Part shown: one piece after another, positions 1-7,011 of the stretch | Layout of the letters: every line of letters starts with the position of its first letter | Numbering within the stretch: the first letter of the stretch is position 1 | Origin: Candidatus Hermodarchaeota archaeon | GTDB lineage: Archaea; Asgardarchaeota; Hermodarchaeia; Hermodarchaeales; Hermodarchaeaceae | Assembly: GCA_016840185.1 (NCBI GenBank) | Contig: JAEOSV010000156.1 | Coordinates: forward strand, 1-20,958 | Direction of reading: 5' to 3' | DNA length: 20,958 nucleotides | Program-made: the position numbers and the translations under genes | Notes under the pieces: model-generated | The model's input: the letters and a program-made list of their open reading frames with translations, nothing else | Told to the model about the DNA's origin: nothing | Databases searched by the model: none

Positions 1-2086
1 CAAAAGCGAGGTGTAGGCTTCGATATCCATTGACACGACCAGCACCCTGTCGGTATATGTCATACCCTAAATCGTCTGCCCCATTCATAATTAGGGTTTT
101 AATCACGTCGCCTGATAGGTTGTTATTCGCTTGTTTTAGCAGGGCGCAAACTCCAGTTGGAATGGCTATTGAATATTGATTGTAATAGGGTTTGATGTCG
201 TTCTCGAGGTTATGAAGGGGTAGCACTAAAATCGATGAAGGTGGTGCAACAACGTCAGGGCCGGACATACCTTGCGGTGTTGGACCATTGCTACTAAACG
301 AAGCTACACCATTATCTTGATGTAACGTTGAGGTATAGCCTTCGGGAATTGAATAGTGTATATTACTGATTCCAACTTGAAGCGCATTCGTAGAATAGGG
401 TGATTGACCAGTGCCATAGCCTGGACCTGAATTACCCTGGTTATTGATGAAGAGGATTCCACTATCAACAGACAGCCAATCAATGAGCATACTATACCAA
501 TCATAGCTCCAGATCATATCATATCCGGTGTGACTCCAAGTCCTTACCCTCCATTGATTCGTGATGAAGTCGCAACCCGGACCCGTGTCATTTTGCCAGG
601 CGCTGAACCGTCGATATGGCCAGTCGGGTCCCCAGAGCGGTCGGTAGCCACATCCCCAAAACCAGGCGTGCATCTCATCGGCAAGTGTATCAGTTTTTAA
701 TGCCATTATTGTTGTCCCTACTGCCACACCCTGACGGACGTATGAGGTTCCATTTCCAAAGAAATCAAATGGTTCGACGCCTCGACTGGCGATGGCGTGG
801 GAAAGGCTTGTTCCCGTGCCGTCGTTATCGAACATGAAGGCAAAGCCACGACCTTGGGGATCTATTCCAGAGACAAGATCTCCTGTGATTTGTTGAGTTA
901 AATCGAAAGTGTGACAGAGGCTGCCCATGCTATAGTCATTAAATCCATCCCCATCGAGGTCTTCTGCAAGGACTGGGTTTGAGTCAAATCGATGTGGATT
1001 GTTATTTGTGAAGTCCCAATCTGCAAGAATTGGTGTGCTCATCTCATTATATTGAGCAGTAATAGCCCACGAGGTTTCAAAATCCACATATACGGTATCA
1101 TAGGTGAACGCAGACGTTTCGTCGGCGAGAATGTAAGTGAAGAATGCACGGTACCGAGGGAGCTTGTAGGTGATTTGGACTGACATCCCGATTCGATAGA
1201 ATCCGCTCAGACTGGGGATTCCTCCAAATCCACCAACGTACATGTTTTCCAAAGTGATTCCATACGTTGAGTTTGACCAATAGATTAAACCATCATCGCG
1301 GAACATTTTGAAATCTAAACCTTCAGTGAGAAGATATCCGCCAACTGAAGGCAAGGCAAAGCTAGTTAGAGCAATCCCCGAACCCCCCGGGTCGAAGCTA
1401 AGGGGACGTCCTAAACCATCCACAGCGATTGCATCCACCAGATCAGAGCGTCCAAAATCCACACCAGTGTCTGCAACTCCGATGACAGTTCCTGAACCAT
1501 TAATCAAGGGGAACTCATTGCGAATCCGTTCAATTTCAGTAAGGACGAATGAGGAATTGACATCCACACCAGGGTAAGGCAAACATTGGTTTCCGGGAGG
1601 CTGAAAATCGTTCTCGTGTTTTTCGTCACCCATGACGAGAAGAACGTCGGGATTCGCAACAAGGTTTGCAAGGGGCTTCATCGAAGGGATGAAACCATAC
1701 ACGATGTATCCCGGTCCAAAGGGTGTAATATGTTTCACATCGAGCCTTTCTTCTAACCATAACCAATCTATTGTTTCTCTAACATTCACAGTGATTGCAA
1801 CTTCTCCATCAACAATGCGGAGATTTTCCGAAAATTGCCCAGAATCAATCCATTGCTTAAGGTTAGCACTACATTTCGCCCAGGGATCGTCTCTTGTAAG
1901 CATAGGATAGTTAAAACTAGGAGCGTGCTCAGCTAGAAATTGATTTGAAGACGAATTCAAAGGAAGTTTTGATCTTGTACTATGATAGGTTTTGGTGTTC
2001 GGTATGGATGGAATGAAAACGAATGCAGAAAGAAGTAGGATTAATGCAATTCCGATTCCAACGAAAGTCAATCTTCTTGTGCGCAT
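1..2086 (-). CDS. Exported subtilase-like (S8) protein, 3' end beyond window
   Basis: The minus strand is open from ATG at 2086 to the window edge, giving 695 residues without a stop. Residues 1-27 form a basic start plus hydrophobic stretch (MRTRRLTFVGIGIALILLLS), a signal peptide or membrane anchor. About 170 residues of prodomain-like sequence follow. The Asp block of the S8 family is clear (GVADTGVD, D206), as are the oxyanion block (NNQGNSGP, N552) and a Ser block (QYSIAIP, S639, where the usual form is GTSMAxP). The His block reads DGTGTSLSHAIA, so the usual GHGT is G423-T424-G425-T426 and the catalytic His is Thr. A Ca-binding-like loop (DLDGDGFND) lies at 376-384. About 215 residues separate the Asp and His blocks, as in large subtilases. 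The start is supported by AGAGGGA about 8 nt upstream and an in-frame stop at 2135-2137. It is either a divergent protease or a pseudoprotease. Confidence 0.85.
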   Translation of the reverse strand, partial: MRTRRLTFVGIGIALILLLSAFVFIPSIPNTKTYHSTRSKLPLNSSSNQFLAEHAPSFNYPMLTRDDPWAKCSANLKQWIDSGQFSENLRIVDGEVAITVNVRETIDWLWLEERLDVKHITPFGPGYIVYGFIPSMKPLANLVANPDVLLVMGDEKHENDFQPPGNQCLPYPGVDVNSSFVLTEIERIRNEFPLINGSGTVIGVADTGVDFGRSDLVDAIAVDGLGRPLSFDPGGSGIALTSFALPSVGGYLLTEGLDFKMFRDDGLIYWSNSTYGITLENMYVGGFGGIPSLSGFYRIGMSVQITYKLPRYRAFFTYILADETSAFTYDTVYVDFETSWAITAQYNEMSTPILADWDFTNNNPHRFDSNPVLAEDLDGDGFNDYSMGSLCHTFDLTQQITGDLVSGIDPQGRGFAFMFDNDGTGTSLSHAIASRGVEPFDFFGNGTSYVRQGVAVGTTIMALKTDTLADEMHAWFWGCGYRPLWGPDWPYRRFSAWQNDTGPGCDFITNQWRVRTWSHTGYDMIWSYDWYSMLIDWLSVDSGILFINNQGNSGPGYGTGQSPYSTNALQVGISNIHYSIPEGYTSTLHQDNGVASFSSNGPTPQGMSGPDVVAPPSSILVLPLHNLENDIKPYYNQYSIAIPTGVCALLKQANNNLSGDVIKTLIMNGADDLGYDIYRQGAGRVNGYRSLHLAF

Positions 2087-2160
2087 GCTGTGTTCCCTCT
2101 TCAAGCCATGCGTTTTGGATAAAGACGTGAGTGATTAATGGTATACTCGTATCGAGACTC

Positions 2161-2174
2161 CTTATATCTCTTCG
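2161..2174 (-). promoter_or_regulatory. Candidate BRE/TATA for the subtilase gene
   Basis: Read on the minus strand, the sequence is CGAAGAGATATAAG, a purine-rich BRE-like stretch followed by a TATA-like box. It lies about 75 nt upstream of the ATG at 2086, which predicts a transcript start near 2138 and a leader of about 50 nt. This rests on pattern matching only. Confidence 0.4.
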
Positions 2175-2226
2175 AGGATTTGGATACACCTTGACTTAAA
2201 AAAGAGAAAAGGGGGTAAAGGCTTGC

Positions 2227-3156
2227 CTATTTTTGCGATTCTCCCTCAAGGTTGTTATCAAATATTTTTCGTGGGTAGTTGATAAACAGGATACCCAGGA
2301 TGACAAGTACTAAACCGATAATGAAAGTTGGATATATCGGTTCGTTCAGCAACAGGAATGAGAAAAGGGTGCCAAATACAGGAACAAAGGAAATGAAGAC
2401 AGCAGATTTACTAGCACCAAGGTTTTTGATTCCGAGAAAGTAAAAGAGGAATCCCAGAACCGTTACAAAGATGCCCATATAGAGGATGTTCGTCCAAAAG
2501 GTGGGGTCATACATAATGGGCAGGGTCCAAAATTGTTCAAATAGTGCTCCGATGAAAAAGAGAAGGGTTCCAAAGAAAATACCCATTGCCGTGGTTTCGA
2601 GGGATGTTCGGTTCTTCATCACAGTTTTTCCTAAAATAGAATATACTCCCCAGGTGAACATGGCACATATCAGGATGAGATTTCCAATGAGGTATTCGAG
2701 TTGAAAATCGAGGAGTGCCTGAATTCCCACCACAAATACAACCCCCAAAAAACTGAACAGAAACCCGATGTAACGCCATTTGGGTGCCAGTCGTTCTTGA
2801 AGGATGAGAAATGCGAGTAAACTGACTGTGACGGGATTGATACCTGCGATAATGGATCCTTGTGCAGCTGTTGTGAACTGCATGCCAATCAGGAAGAGGA
2901 TTCCATATCCGAAGACACCGACTAACCCGAGCACAAAGAAGAGTTGGATATCACGTGCCGTGTAAGTTTTCACAGAGTCACGCTGGGTCGCAAGTAGAAG
3001 GGGCAAAAAAATGAGGCTGGCGGTAAAGAAGCGAAAGAAACCAACGGTGAAGGGGGGTGCTACAGAAACGACAACTTGTGCAGATACCCAGCTTCCACCC
3101 CAGAAAATCATGGCTAGAATCAGCAAGATGTAATACTTGGTGGCTGCAAGCTTCAT
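2227..3156 (-). CDS. EamA/DMT-superfamily permease
   Basis: This is a polytopic membrane protein of 309 residues with about ten hydrophobic helices, arranged as two similar halves as in EamA-domain drug/metabolite transporters. Family-like sequences are FWGGSWVSAQV near the start, FFRFFTASLIFLPLLL in helix 2, and AAQGSIIAGINPVTVSLLAF before the middle of the protein. The substrate cannot be read from sequence; family members export or import amino acids, nucleobases or other small metabolites. The frame extends to a TTG at 3225, but ATG at 3156 has GGAG about 11 nt upstream and begins directly before the first helix, so I prefer it. The upstream RadA-like gene ends at 3227, 70 bp away on the same strand, so co-transcription is possible but not required. 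Confidence 0.85.
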   Translation of the reverse strand: MKLAATKYYILLILAMIFWGGSWVSAQVVVSVAPPFTVGFFRFFTASLIFLPLLLATQRDSVKTYTARDIQLFFVLGLVGVFGYGILFLIGMQFTTAAQGSIIAGINPVTVSLLAFLILQERLAPKWRYIGFLFSFLGVVFVVGIQALLDFQLEYLIGNLILICAMFTWGVYSILGKTVMKNRTSLETTAMGIFFGTLLFFIGALFEQFWTLPIMYDPTFWTNILYMGIFVTVLGFLFYFLGIKNLGASKSAVFISFVPVFGTLFSFLLLNEPIYPTFIIGLVLVILGILFINYPRKIFDNNLEGESQK

Positions 3157-3226
3157 TAGGCGATGACTCCAAGAGGGGCGAAGCCACACTTCCTTTAGTG
3201 GGCTAAAAATGAATGCGATAGACAAA

Positions 3227-4021
3227 CTACTCGTGGAAGAGTGTTGTCTGATACGAGCTGAGACTACGACGTGGTCGCGAGGTCACGGTGCTTCGCTGCA
3301 TCCATGGACGGCTGGGATGTTTCTCTAATGTAAAGGTATCAATGGTATCTTTACGGCTATGATGGATGAGTACATGAAACCTATGGCGTGCGACTTGTCC
3401 AATTCGAAGTGGTGGTTTGGATGCGCGTTTCGGGGCATCGGCGCTGACAACGACCGCAACCTGCTGAGTAAACGCGAGTTGCTTCAACTGTGAGGCGAGT
3501 TGAGCCCGGCGGAATACACGTGGATCGACTGGCTCACCAGGAGCTGGTGGCGGATTCTTTTCGCCTTCCTCTTCTTCTTGTACAAGATGGGTGAGTCCGT
3601 TAACGAAAAGAATGGGGGCGTCCAGCCCATGAATGCTGTCTGGTGCATCACCGAGAAGAGAGAGCAGTTGATCAGTGGTAAAGGCACGGGCAACATGGAG
3701 TCGTTGCAGATGTGCTGTTGGGGGTCCCGGAAGCGATGATGATTGAAGGTGATTGAGGAGTGTGTCTGGACGGATTCGGTTGTTGGCATCGATGACAGCT
3801 ACACCCCTGTGAGGGCTATAGTGTTGAAGTGCTTTGGCGATGGACTGCTGTAACCAAGTGGTGCAGTGCGAACTTCCAAAGATGAGGTAGCTGAGCCCCG
3901 ACTCGAAGCCGCCATCAAGGAGCTCATCAAGGAGAGCGATTCCTGTAGGGCACTTCATTCCTTGGTCCTGCGCCATCGAAAAAGCGGTTTGGAACATCGT
4001 CTTCATAACCAGAAGCTTCAT
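3227..4021 (-). CDS. RadA/RecA-superfamily paralogue with degenerate Walker A
   Basis: The 264-residue protein aligns by eye with the core of RadA/RadB-type recombinases. TGIALLDELLDGG (26-38) matches the tG...LD.LLgGG entry to the ATPase fold. VAVIDANNRIRPDTLL (74-89) matches the yIDtE..FRPERl strand. VARAF (110-114) and RRAQLASQLKQLA (171-183) match later RadA helices. ILFVNGL (137-143) is the Walker B position, and the end resembles the R.G....H..H.R.LRKS region. The Walker A site, however, reads GSSHCTTW (49-56), with no lysine, so canonical ATP hydrolysis is unlikely. It may act as a non-catalytic partner of the true RadA, as divergent Rad51 paralogues do; this is inference. The start is uncertain: ATGs at 4021, 4006, 3976 and 3958 are in frame, and no clear ribosome site favours one. 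Confidence 0.65.
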   Translation of the reverse strand: MKLLVMKTMFQTAFSMAQDQGMKCPTGIALLDELLDGGFESGLSYLIFGSSHCTTWLQQSIAKALQHYSPHRGVAVIDANNRIRPDTLLNHLQSSSLPGPPTAHLQRLHVARAFTTDQLLSLLGDAPDSIHGLDAPILFVNGLTHLVQEEEEGEKNPPPAPGEPVDPRVFRRAQLASQLKQLAFTQQVAVVVSADAPKRASKPPLRIGQVARHRFHVLIHHSRKDTIDTFTLEKHPSRPWMQRSTVTSRPRRSLSSYQTTLFHE

Positions 4022-4120
4022 CGTGTGTGCCTGTGGCTAGGTATAGAGCACTGCTGGACTAGTGATAAAAACCCTCAAAAACCCGCAAACCTACACTCAC
4101 ATAGAGTGTGATTGGTTCAA

Positions 4121-4873
4121 ATGGCGTATCGAGCTAGTGCACAGTTCTATGATCTCTTTGCATTGGGGAAAGAGGAGGAACAATCCTTCTACCGATTGAT
4201 GGCCCAAGAAGCTGGCTCTCCAGCTCTTGAACTGGGTGTGGGAACGGGAATCTTTGCATTCGCCCTCGCAGAGGATGGCATTACTGTTGTGGGGCTTGAG
4301 GAATCACGAGAAATGTTGCAGGAAGCCCGGAAAAAGCTCCAAAAGGCACCCCCTGAAATCGCACGACGGCTCCTCTTCATCTCTGGAGATATGAGTAATT
4401 TTCAGCTTGATCAACAATTTCGAATTGCCTACATTCCATCCGGTAGTTTCCAATATCTTGTTACACGGAAGCAACAACTAGGGTGTTTGCGGAGTGTGAA
4501 AGCCCATCTTCACGAAGCAGGTTCGTTTGTCTTTGATGTCTGGGTGGGAGACTCGGATACCAGTGGGACTTGGCGACGTTTAGAAACAGTAGCCTTGCCT
4601 GATGGAGGTTCTGTAACACGTTCCATTTCAACACGGCTTCAAGAATCAGAAAATCTCATTGATACGGTTCTTCGGTTTGACATCCAAAACGATGAGGGAC
4701 GAATCACCGATACTTTCTACGATTGGTCCAAGCTTGCTGCGACAACAGTGGAGGATATCAAGTTCTTGCTCGCCGAAGTCCACTTTCAAGTCGAAACCGT
4801 ATATTCCACCTTTTCTCGAAAGCCTTGGAAGCCTGAGTCAAACCGTGCCATATTTGTTACTGAGCCTATTTAG
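4121..4873 (+). CDS. Class I SAM-dependent methyltransferase
   Basis: This is a Rossmann-fold methyltransferase of 250 residues. Motif I is ALELGVGTGIFAFAL near residue 36, where SAM binds. It is followed by ITVVGLEESREMLQEARKKL, whose acidic end of strand 2 would hold the ribose hydroxyls. FISGDMSNF and IAYIPSGSFQYL fit motifs II and III. The N-terminal YRASAQFYDLFA is typical of small-molecule methyltransferases (Methyltransf_11/25 type). The substrate is unknown. The frame opens at TTG 4112, but ATG 4121 lies just downstream of a GTGATTGG stretch and begins where family homology usually starts, so I use it. It is divergent from the RadA-like gene, with about 100 bp between starts. No operon partner follows within 130 bp. 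Confidence 0.82.
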   Translation: MAYRASAQFYDLFALGKEEEQSFYRLMAQEAGSPALELGVGTGIFAFALAEDGITVVGLEESREMLQEARKKLQKAPPEIARRLLFISGDMSNFQLDQQFRIAYIPSGSFQYLVTRKQQLGCLRSVKAHLHEAGSFVFDVWVGDSDTSGTWRRLETVALPDGGSVTRSISTRLQESENLIDTVLRFDIQNDEGRITDTFYDWSKLAATTVEDIKFLLAEVHFQVETVYSTFSRKPWKPESNRAIFVTEPI

Positions 4874-4933
4874 CATTAAGACTCAGAATCTATTGAAACA
4901 CAATTCTAGTCGGTGAAGGTGCTTTTTTACCAT

Positions 4934-4979
4934 AGGAACCGGATATTACTTGCCTTAACGGAGGCGTCCGACGGTTCCT
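4934..4979 (+). promoter_or_regulatory. Inverted repeat upstream of the FAD oxidase gene
   Basis: AGGAACCG (4934-4941) and CGGTTCCT (4972-4979) are perfect 8-bp complements separated by 30 nt. They lie 25-70 nt upstream of the oxidase start in a 130-bp intergenic region. The pair could be an operator or a structured leader. A T-run at 4923-4928 just before it could end the methyltransferase transcript. Confidence 0.4.
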
Positions 4980-5003
4980 CCTCCTGAAGCACCGCATGAA
5001 GAA

Positions 5004-6458
5004 ATGGTGATGTGTATGTCAACGGCGTCCACGGCATTCAATGTAAACCGGGTTAAGCGTCAACTCGAAGTGTGGCTGGGAAAAGAAAATGTGTCTGCTG
5101 CTGAAGTGGACAAAATATGTTATTCTCGAGATGCATGGCCCCTTCGGCTCCTACGATTAGGACGATTAGTTTTGGAATCACAACCTGATTTGATTGTTTG
5201 GCCCCAAACGGTGAACCAAATACAAAAAATCGTCCAGTTAGCCAACCAGGAACGTATTCCCCTAATTCCTGTTTCTGGGGCAGGTGGAGTGGCTGGGGGA
5301 ACGCTTGCGGTGACAGGAGGCATCGTTGTTGATGTTAAAAAGATGAACCGTGTACTCGCCTTAGATGAAGATTCCTTAACGGTCACCGTTGAACCCGGTA
5401 TCCTGGGACAGGAGCTCGAAGAGTACTTAGAAGCAAAGGGGTACACATCTGGTCACTTTCCGTCATCGATTTACAGCTCCGCCGTAGGTGGTTTTGCTGC
5501 CACTCGTTCAGCTGGCGTACTTTCATCCAAATATGGTAAAATTGAAGACATGATTACGGGACTCGAAGTCGTGCTTCCGAATGGCGAATTACTCCGGACC
5601 AAAGCGGTCCCCCGGTCTTCGATGGGTCCTGATCTCAAACAACTTTTCATTGGATCCGAGGGCTCATACGGAATCATTACAGAATTGACCCTTCGCATCG
5701 CGCCTCTCCCTCAAGCCACTCAATATCGCTCATATCTATTTCCTGACCTTACATCAGGAATGAGTGCAGTGAAACAAATATTTCGGAATGATCTGAAACC
5801 CGCACTGATCCGCCTATATGATGAAAATGAAACTCGGTTCGTATTAGGGCGGTTCAAATCACCCCCTGAAGGTGCGTGTGTTCTCAACCTCATTCACAGT
5901 GCAACGAAGGAACTTGTACGCTTAGAAAGACGCACGGTATCTAAGATCTGTCTCGAGACAGCTAGTGAGGATCTTGGACCCGATCCATCGAAACATTGGT
6001 GGGATAATCGATTCGACTTATTCTATCCATCAAGTTTGAATTTCGGGACAGGAATGCTCTATGATGTCCTGGATGTCGCTGCAAGCTATGCAAATTTAGA
6101 AAAAATGTATTGGGCAATGCGTGAAGCCATTGAAGCCACTGGGATGAGCACTATGAGTCACTTTTCTCATTTCTATCCTGATGGAGGAAACATCTACGTG
6201 ATATTCATAGGACACGAATCATCACCAGAAAAAGTCGAAGCCAAATACGAACAAGTATGGAACGTTGGGTTAGACGCCGCCCATCGAGCCGGTGGAACCC
6301 TCAGCCATCAGCACGGTGTTGGACTTCTCAAGGCCCCCTGGATGCCCAAAGAACATGGTCCCACAGGATTTGCTCTGCTCCAAGGTATTAAACAATATTT
6401 AGATCCAAACAACATAATGAACCCAGGAAAACTTGGACTTGGTTCCACCGAAAACTAG
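5004..6458 (+). CDS. FAD-linked oxidase, GlcD / alkyl-DHAP-synthase-like
   Basis: The 484-residue protein has the FAD_binding_4 layout. The pyrophosphate loop is PVSGAGGVAGG (89-99), after DLIVWPQTVNQIQKIVQLAN. GFAATRSAGVLSSKYGKIEDM (163-183) resembles the alkyldihydroxyacetone-phosphate synthase (AGPS) branch, and GSEGSYGIITELTLRI follows. The C-terminal cap contains HFYPDGGNIYV and SHQHGVGLLKAPW (434-446), then LDPNNIMNPGKL, the usual end of the GlcD/AGPS group. AGPS enzymes carry a His-His-His triplet where this protein has His-Gln-His, so ether-lipid synthesis is not assured; a D-2-hydroxyacid dehydrogenase is equally possible. An iron-sulfur protein of the GlcF type lies downstream at 7012 and is a likely electron acceptor. 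ATGs at 5004, 5010 and 5016 are all possible starts; GGTGAT at 5006-5011 could serve the last. Confidence 0.85.
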   Translation: MVMCMSTASTAFNVNRVKRQLEVWLGKENVSAAEVDKICYSRDAWPLRLLRLGRLVLESQPDLIVWPQTVNQIQKIVQLANQERIPLIPVSGAGGVAGGTLAVTGGIVVDVKKMNRVLALDEDSLTVTVEPGILGQELEEYLEAKGYTSGHFPSSIYSSAVGGFAATRSAGVLSSKYGKIEDMITGLEVVLPNGELLRTKAVPRSSMGPDLKQLFIGSEGSYGIITELTLRIAPLPQATQYRSYLFPDLTSGMSAVKQIFRNDLKPALIRLYDENETRFVLGRFKSPPEGACVLNLIHSATKELVRLERRTVSKICLETASEDLGPDPSKHWWDNRFDLFYPSSLNFGTGMLYDVLDVAASYANLEKMYWAMREAIEATGMSTMSHFSHFYPDGGNIYVIFIGHESSPEKVEAKYEQVWNVGLDAAHRAGGTLSHQHGVGLLKAPWMPKEHGPTGFALLQGIKQYLDPNNIMNPGKLGLGSTEN

Positions 6459-6459
6459 A

Positions 6460-6894
6460 CTACAATTCGCCGATATCTTCGTTCCACAACTCAGGTTTTT
6501 CCTTGATGAATTGATTCATCATCGCTTTACATTCATCAAGATCCAAGTTCATAACTTCGACACCATGCGATTCCATAAACTCTCGTGCCCCAGGAAATGT
6601 TGAAGCTTCTCCCACAATGACCCGTTTGATTTTAAATTGAACCACCGCTCCTGCGCAAAGGTAACACGGCATAAGCGTCGAATAGAGCGTTGTCCCTGCA
6701 TAACTCCCAACCCGTCCAGCTTTCCGTAAACAATCAATTTCTGCATGAATCATCGGATCGTTTTCTTGCACTCGTTTGTTATGCCCTCGCCCGATGATTT
6801 TTCCCTCTTTAACTAAGACAGATCCGATGGGAATTCCTCCTTCCCGATAACCTTGTCTTGCCTCTTCAATTGCTTCACGCATGAATTCATCCAT
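6460..6894 (-). CDS. Cytosine deaminase, yeast Fcy1-type
   Basis: This is a CDA-fold zinc deaminase of 144 residues. HAE (50-52) and PCYLC (76-80) give the His, the two Cys zinc ligands and the catalytic Glu. Similarity to yeast cytosine deaminase extends well beyond the motif: EEARQGYREGGIPIG, GRGHNKR, TTLYSTLMPCYLCAGA, and a tail QFIKEKPELWNEDIGE matching the Fcy1 C-terminus almost word for word. The expected reaction is cytosine to uracil plus ammonia, in pyrimidine salvage. In-frame ATGs exist upstream at 6975 and 6957, but the conserved part starts at Met 6894 and the extra 27 residues look unlike the family, so the shorter form is preferred. Its stop codon is 1 bp from the stop of the convergent oxidase gene. 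Confidence 0.8.
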   Translation of the reverse strand: MDEFMREAIEEARQGYREGGIPIGSVLVKEGKIIGRGHNKRVQENDPMIHAEIDCLRKAGRVGSYAGTTLYSTLMPCYLCAGAVVQFKIKRVIVGEASTFPGAREFMESHGVEVMNLDLDECKAMMNQFIKEKPELWNEDIGEL

Positions 6895-6981
6895 TGTAAT
6901 CAGTATCTCGAGGGTATCTGCTATGAAAAATCTATTGACCTCGTTCAACGGAATCATTATTTGAACCAATAACATAGTACT

Positions 6982-6998
6982 GTCCTACATCATAGGAC
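6982..6998. promoter_or_regulatory. Inverted repeat between divergent deaminase and Fe-S genes
   Basis: GTCCTA (6982-6987) and TAGGAC (6993-6998) form perfect 6-bp arms around CATCA. The element ends 13 nt before the ATG of the iron-sulfur gene and lies about 90 nt upstream of the deaminase start at 6894. It could be an operator covering the transcript start of the iron-sulfur gene, or a small leader hairpin. Confidence 0.35.
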
Positions 6999-7011
6999 TG
7001 AGAGAAACGGC

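Noticed and set aside
616..1910. Several plus-strand open frames of 60-90 codons
   Set aside because: They lie antisense to the continuous 695-codon subtilase frame, which has clear family motifs.
3157..3225. N-terminal extension of the permease to TTG 3225
   Set aside because: The extension is charged and aromatic, lacks a ribosome site, and the ATG at 3156 directly precedes the first helix.
3484..4111. Open frames on both strands over the RadA-like gene
   Set aside because: They show no family features, while the 264-residue frame matches RadA-like sequence along its length.
6895..6975. 27-residue N-terminal extension of the deaminase
   Set aside because: The added part is unlike Fcy1 proteins and no ribosome site precedes ATG 6975; Met 6894 starts at the conserved region.
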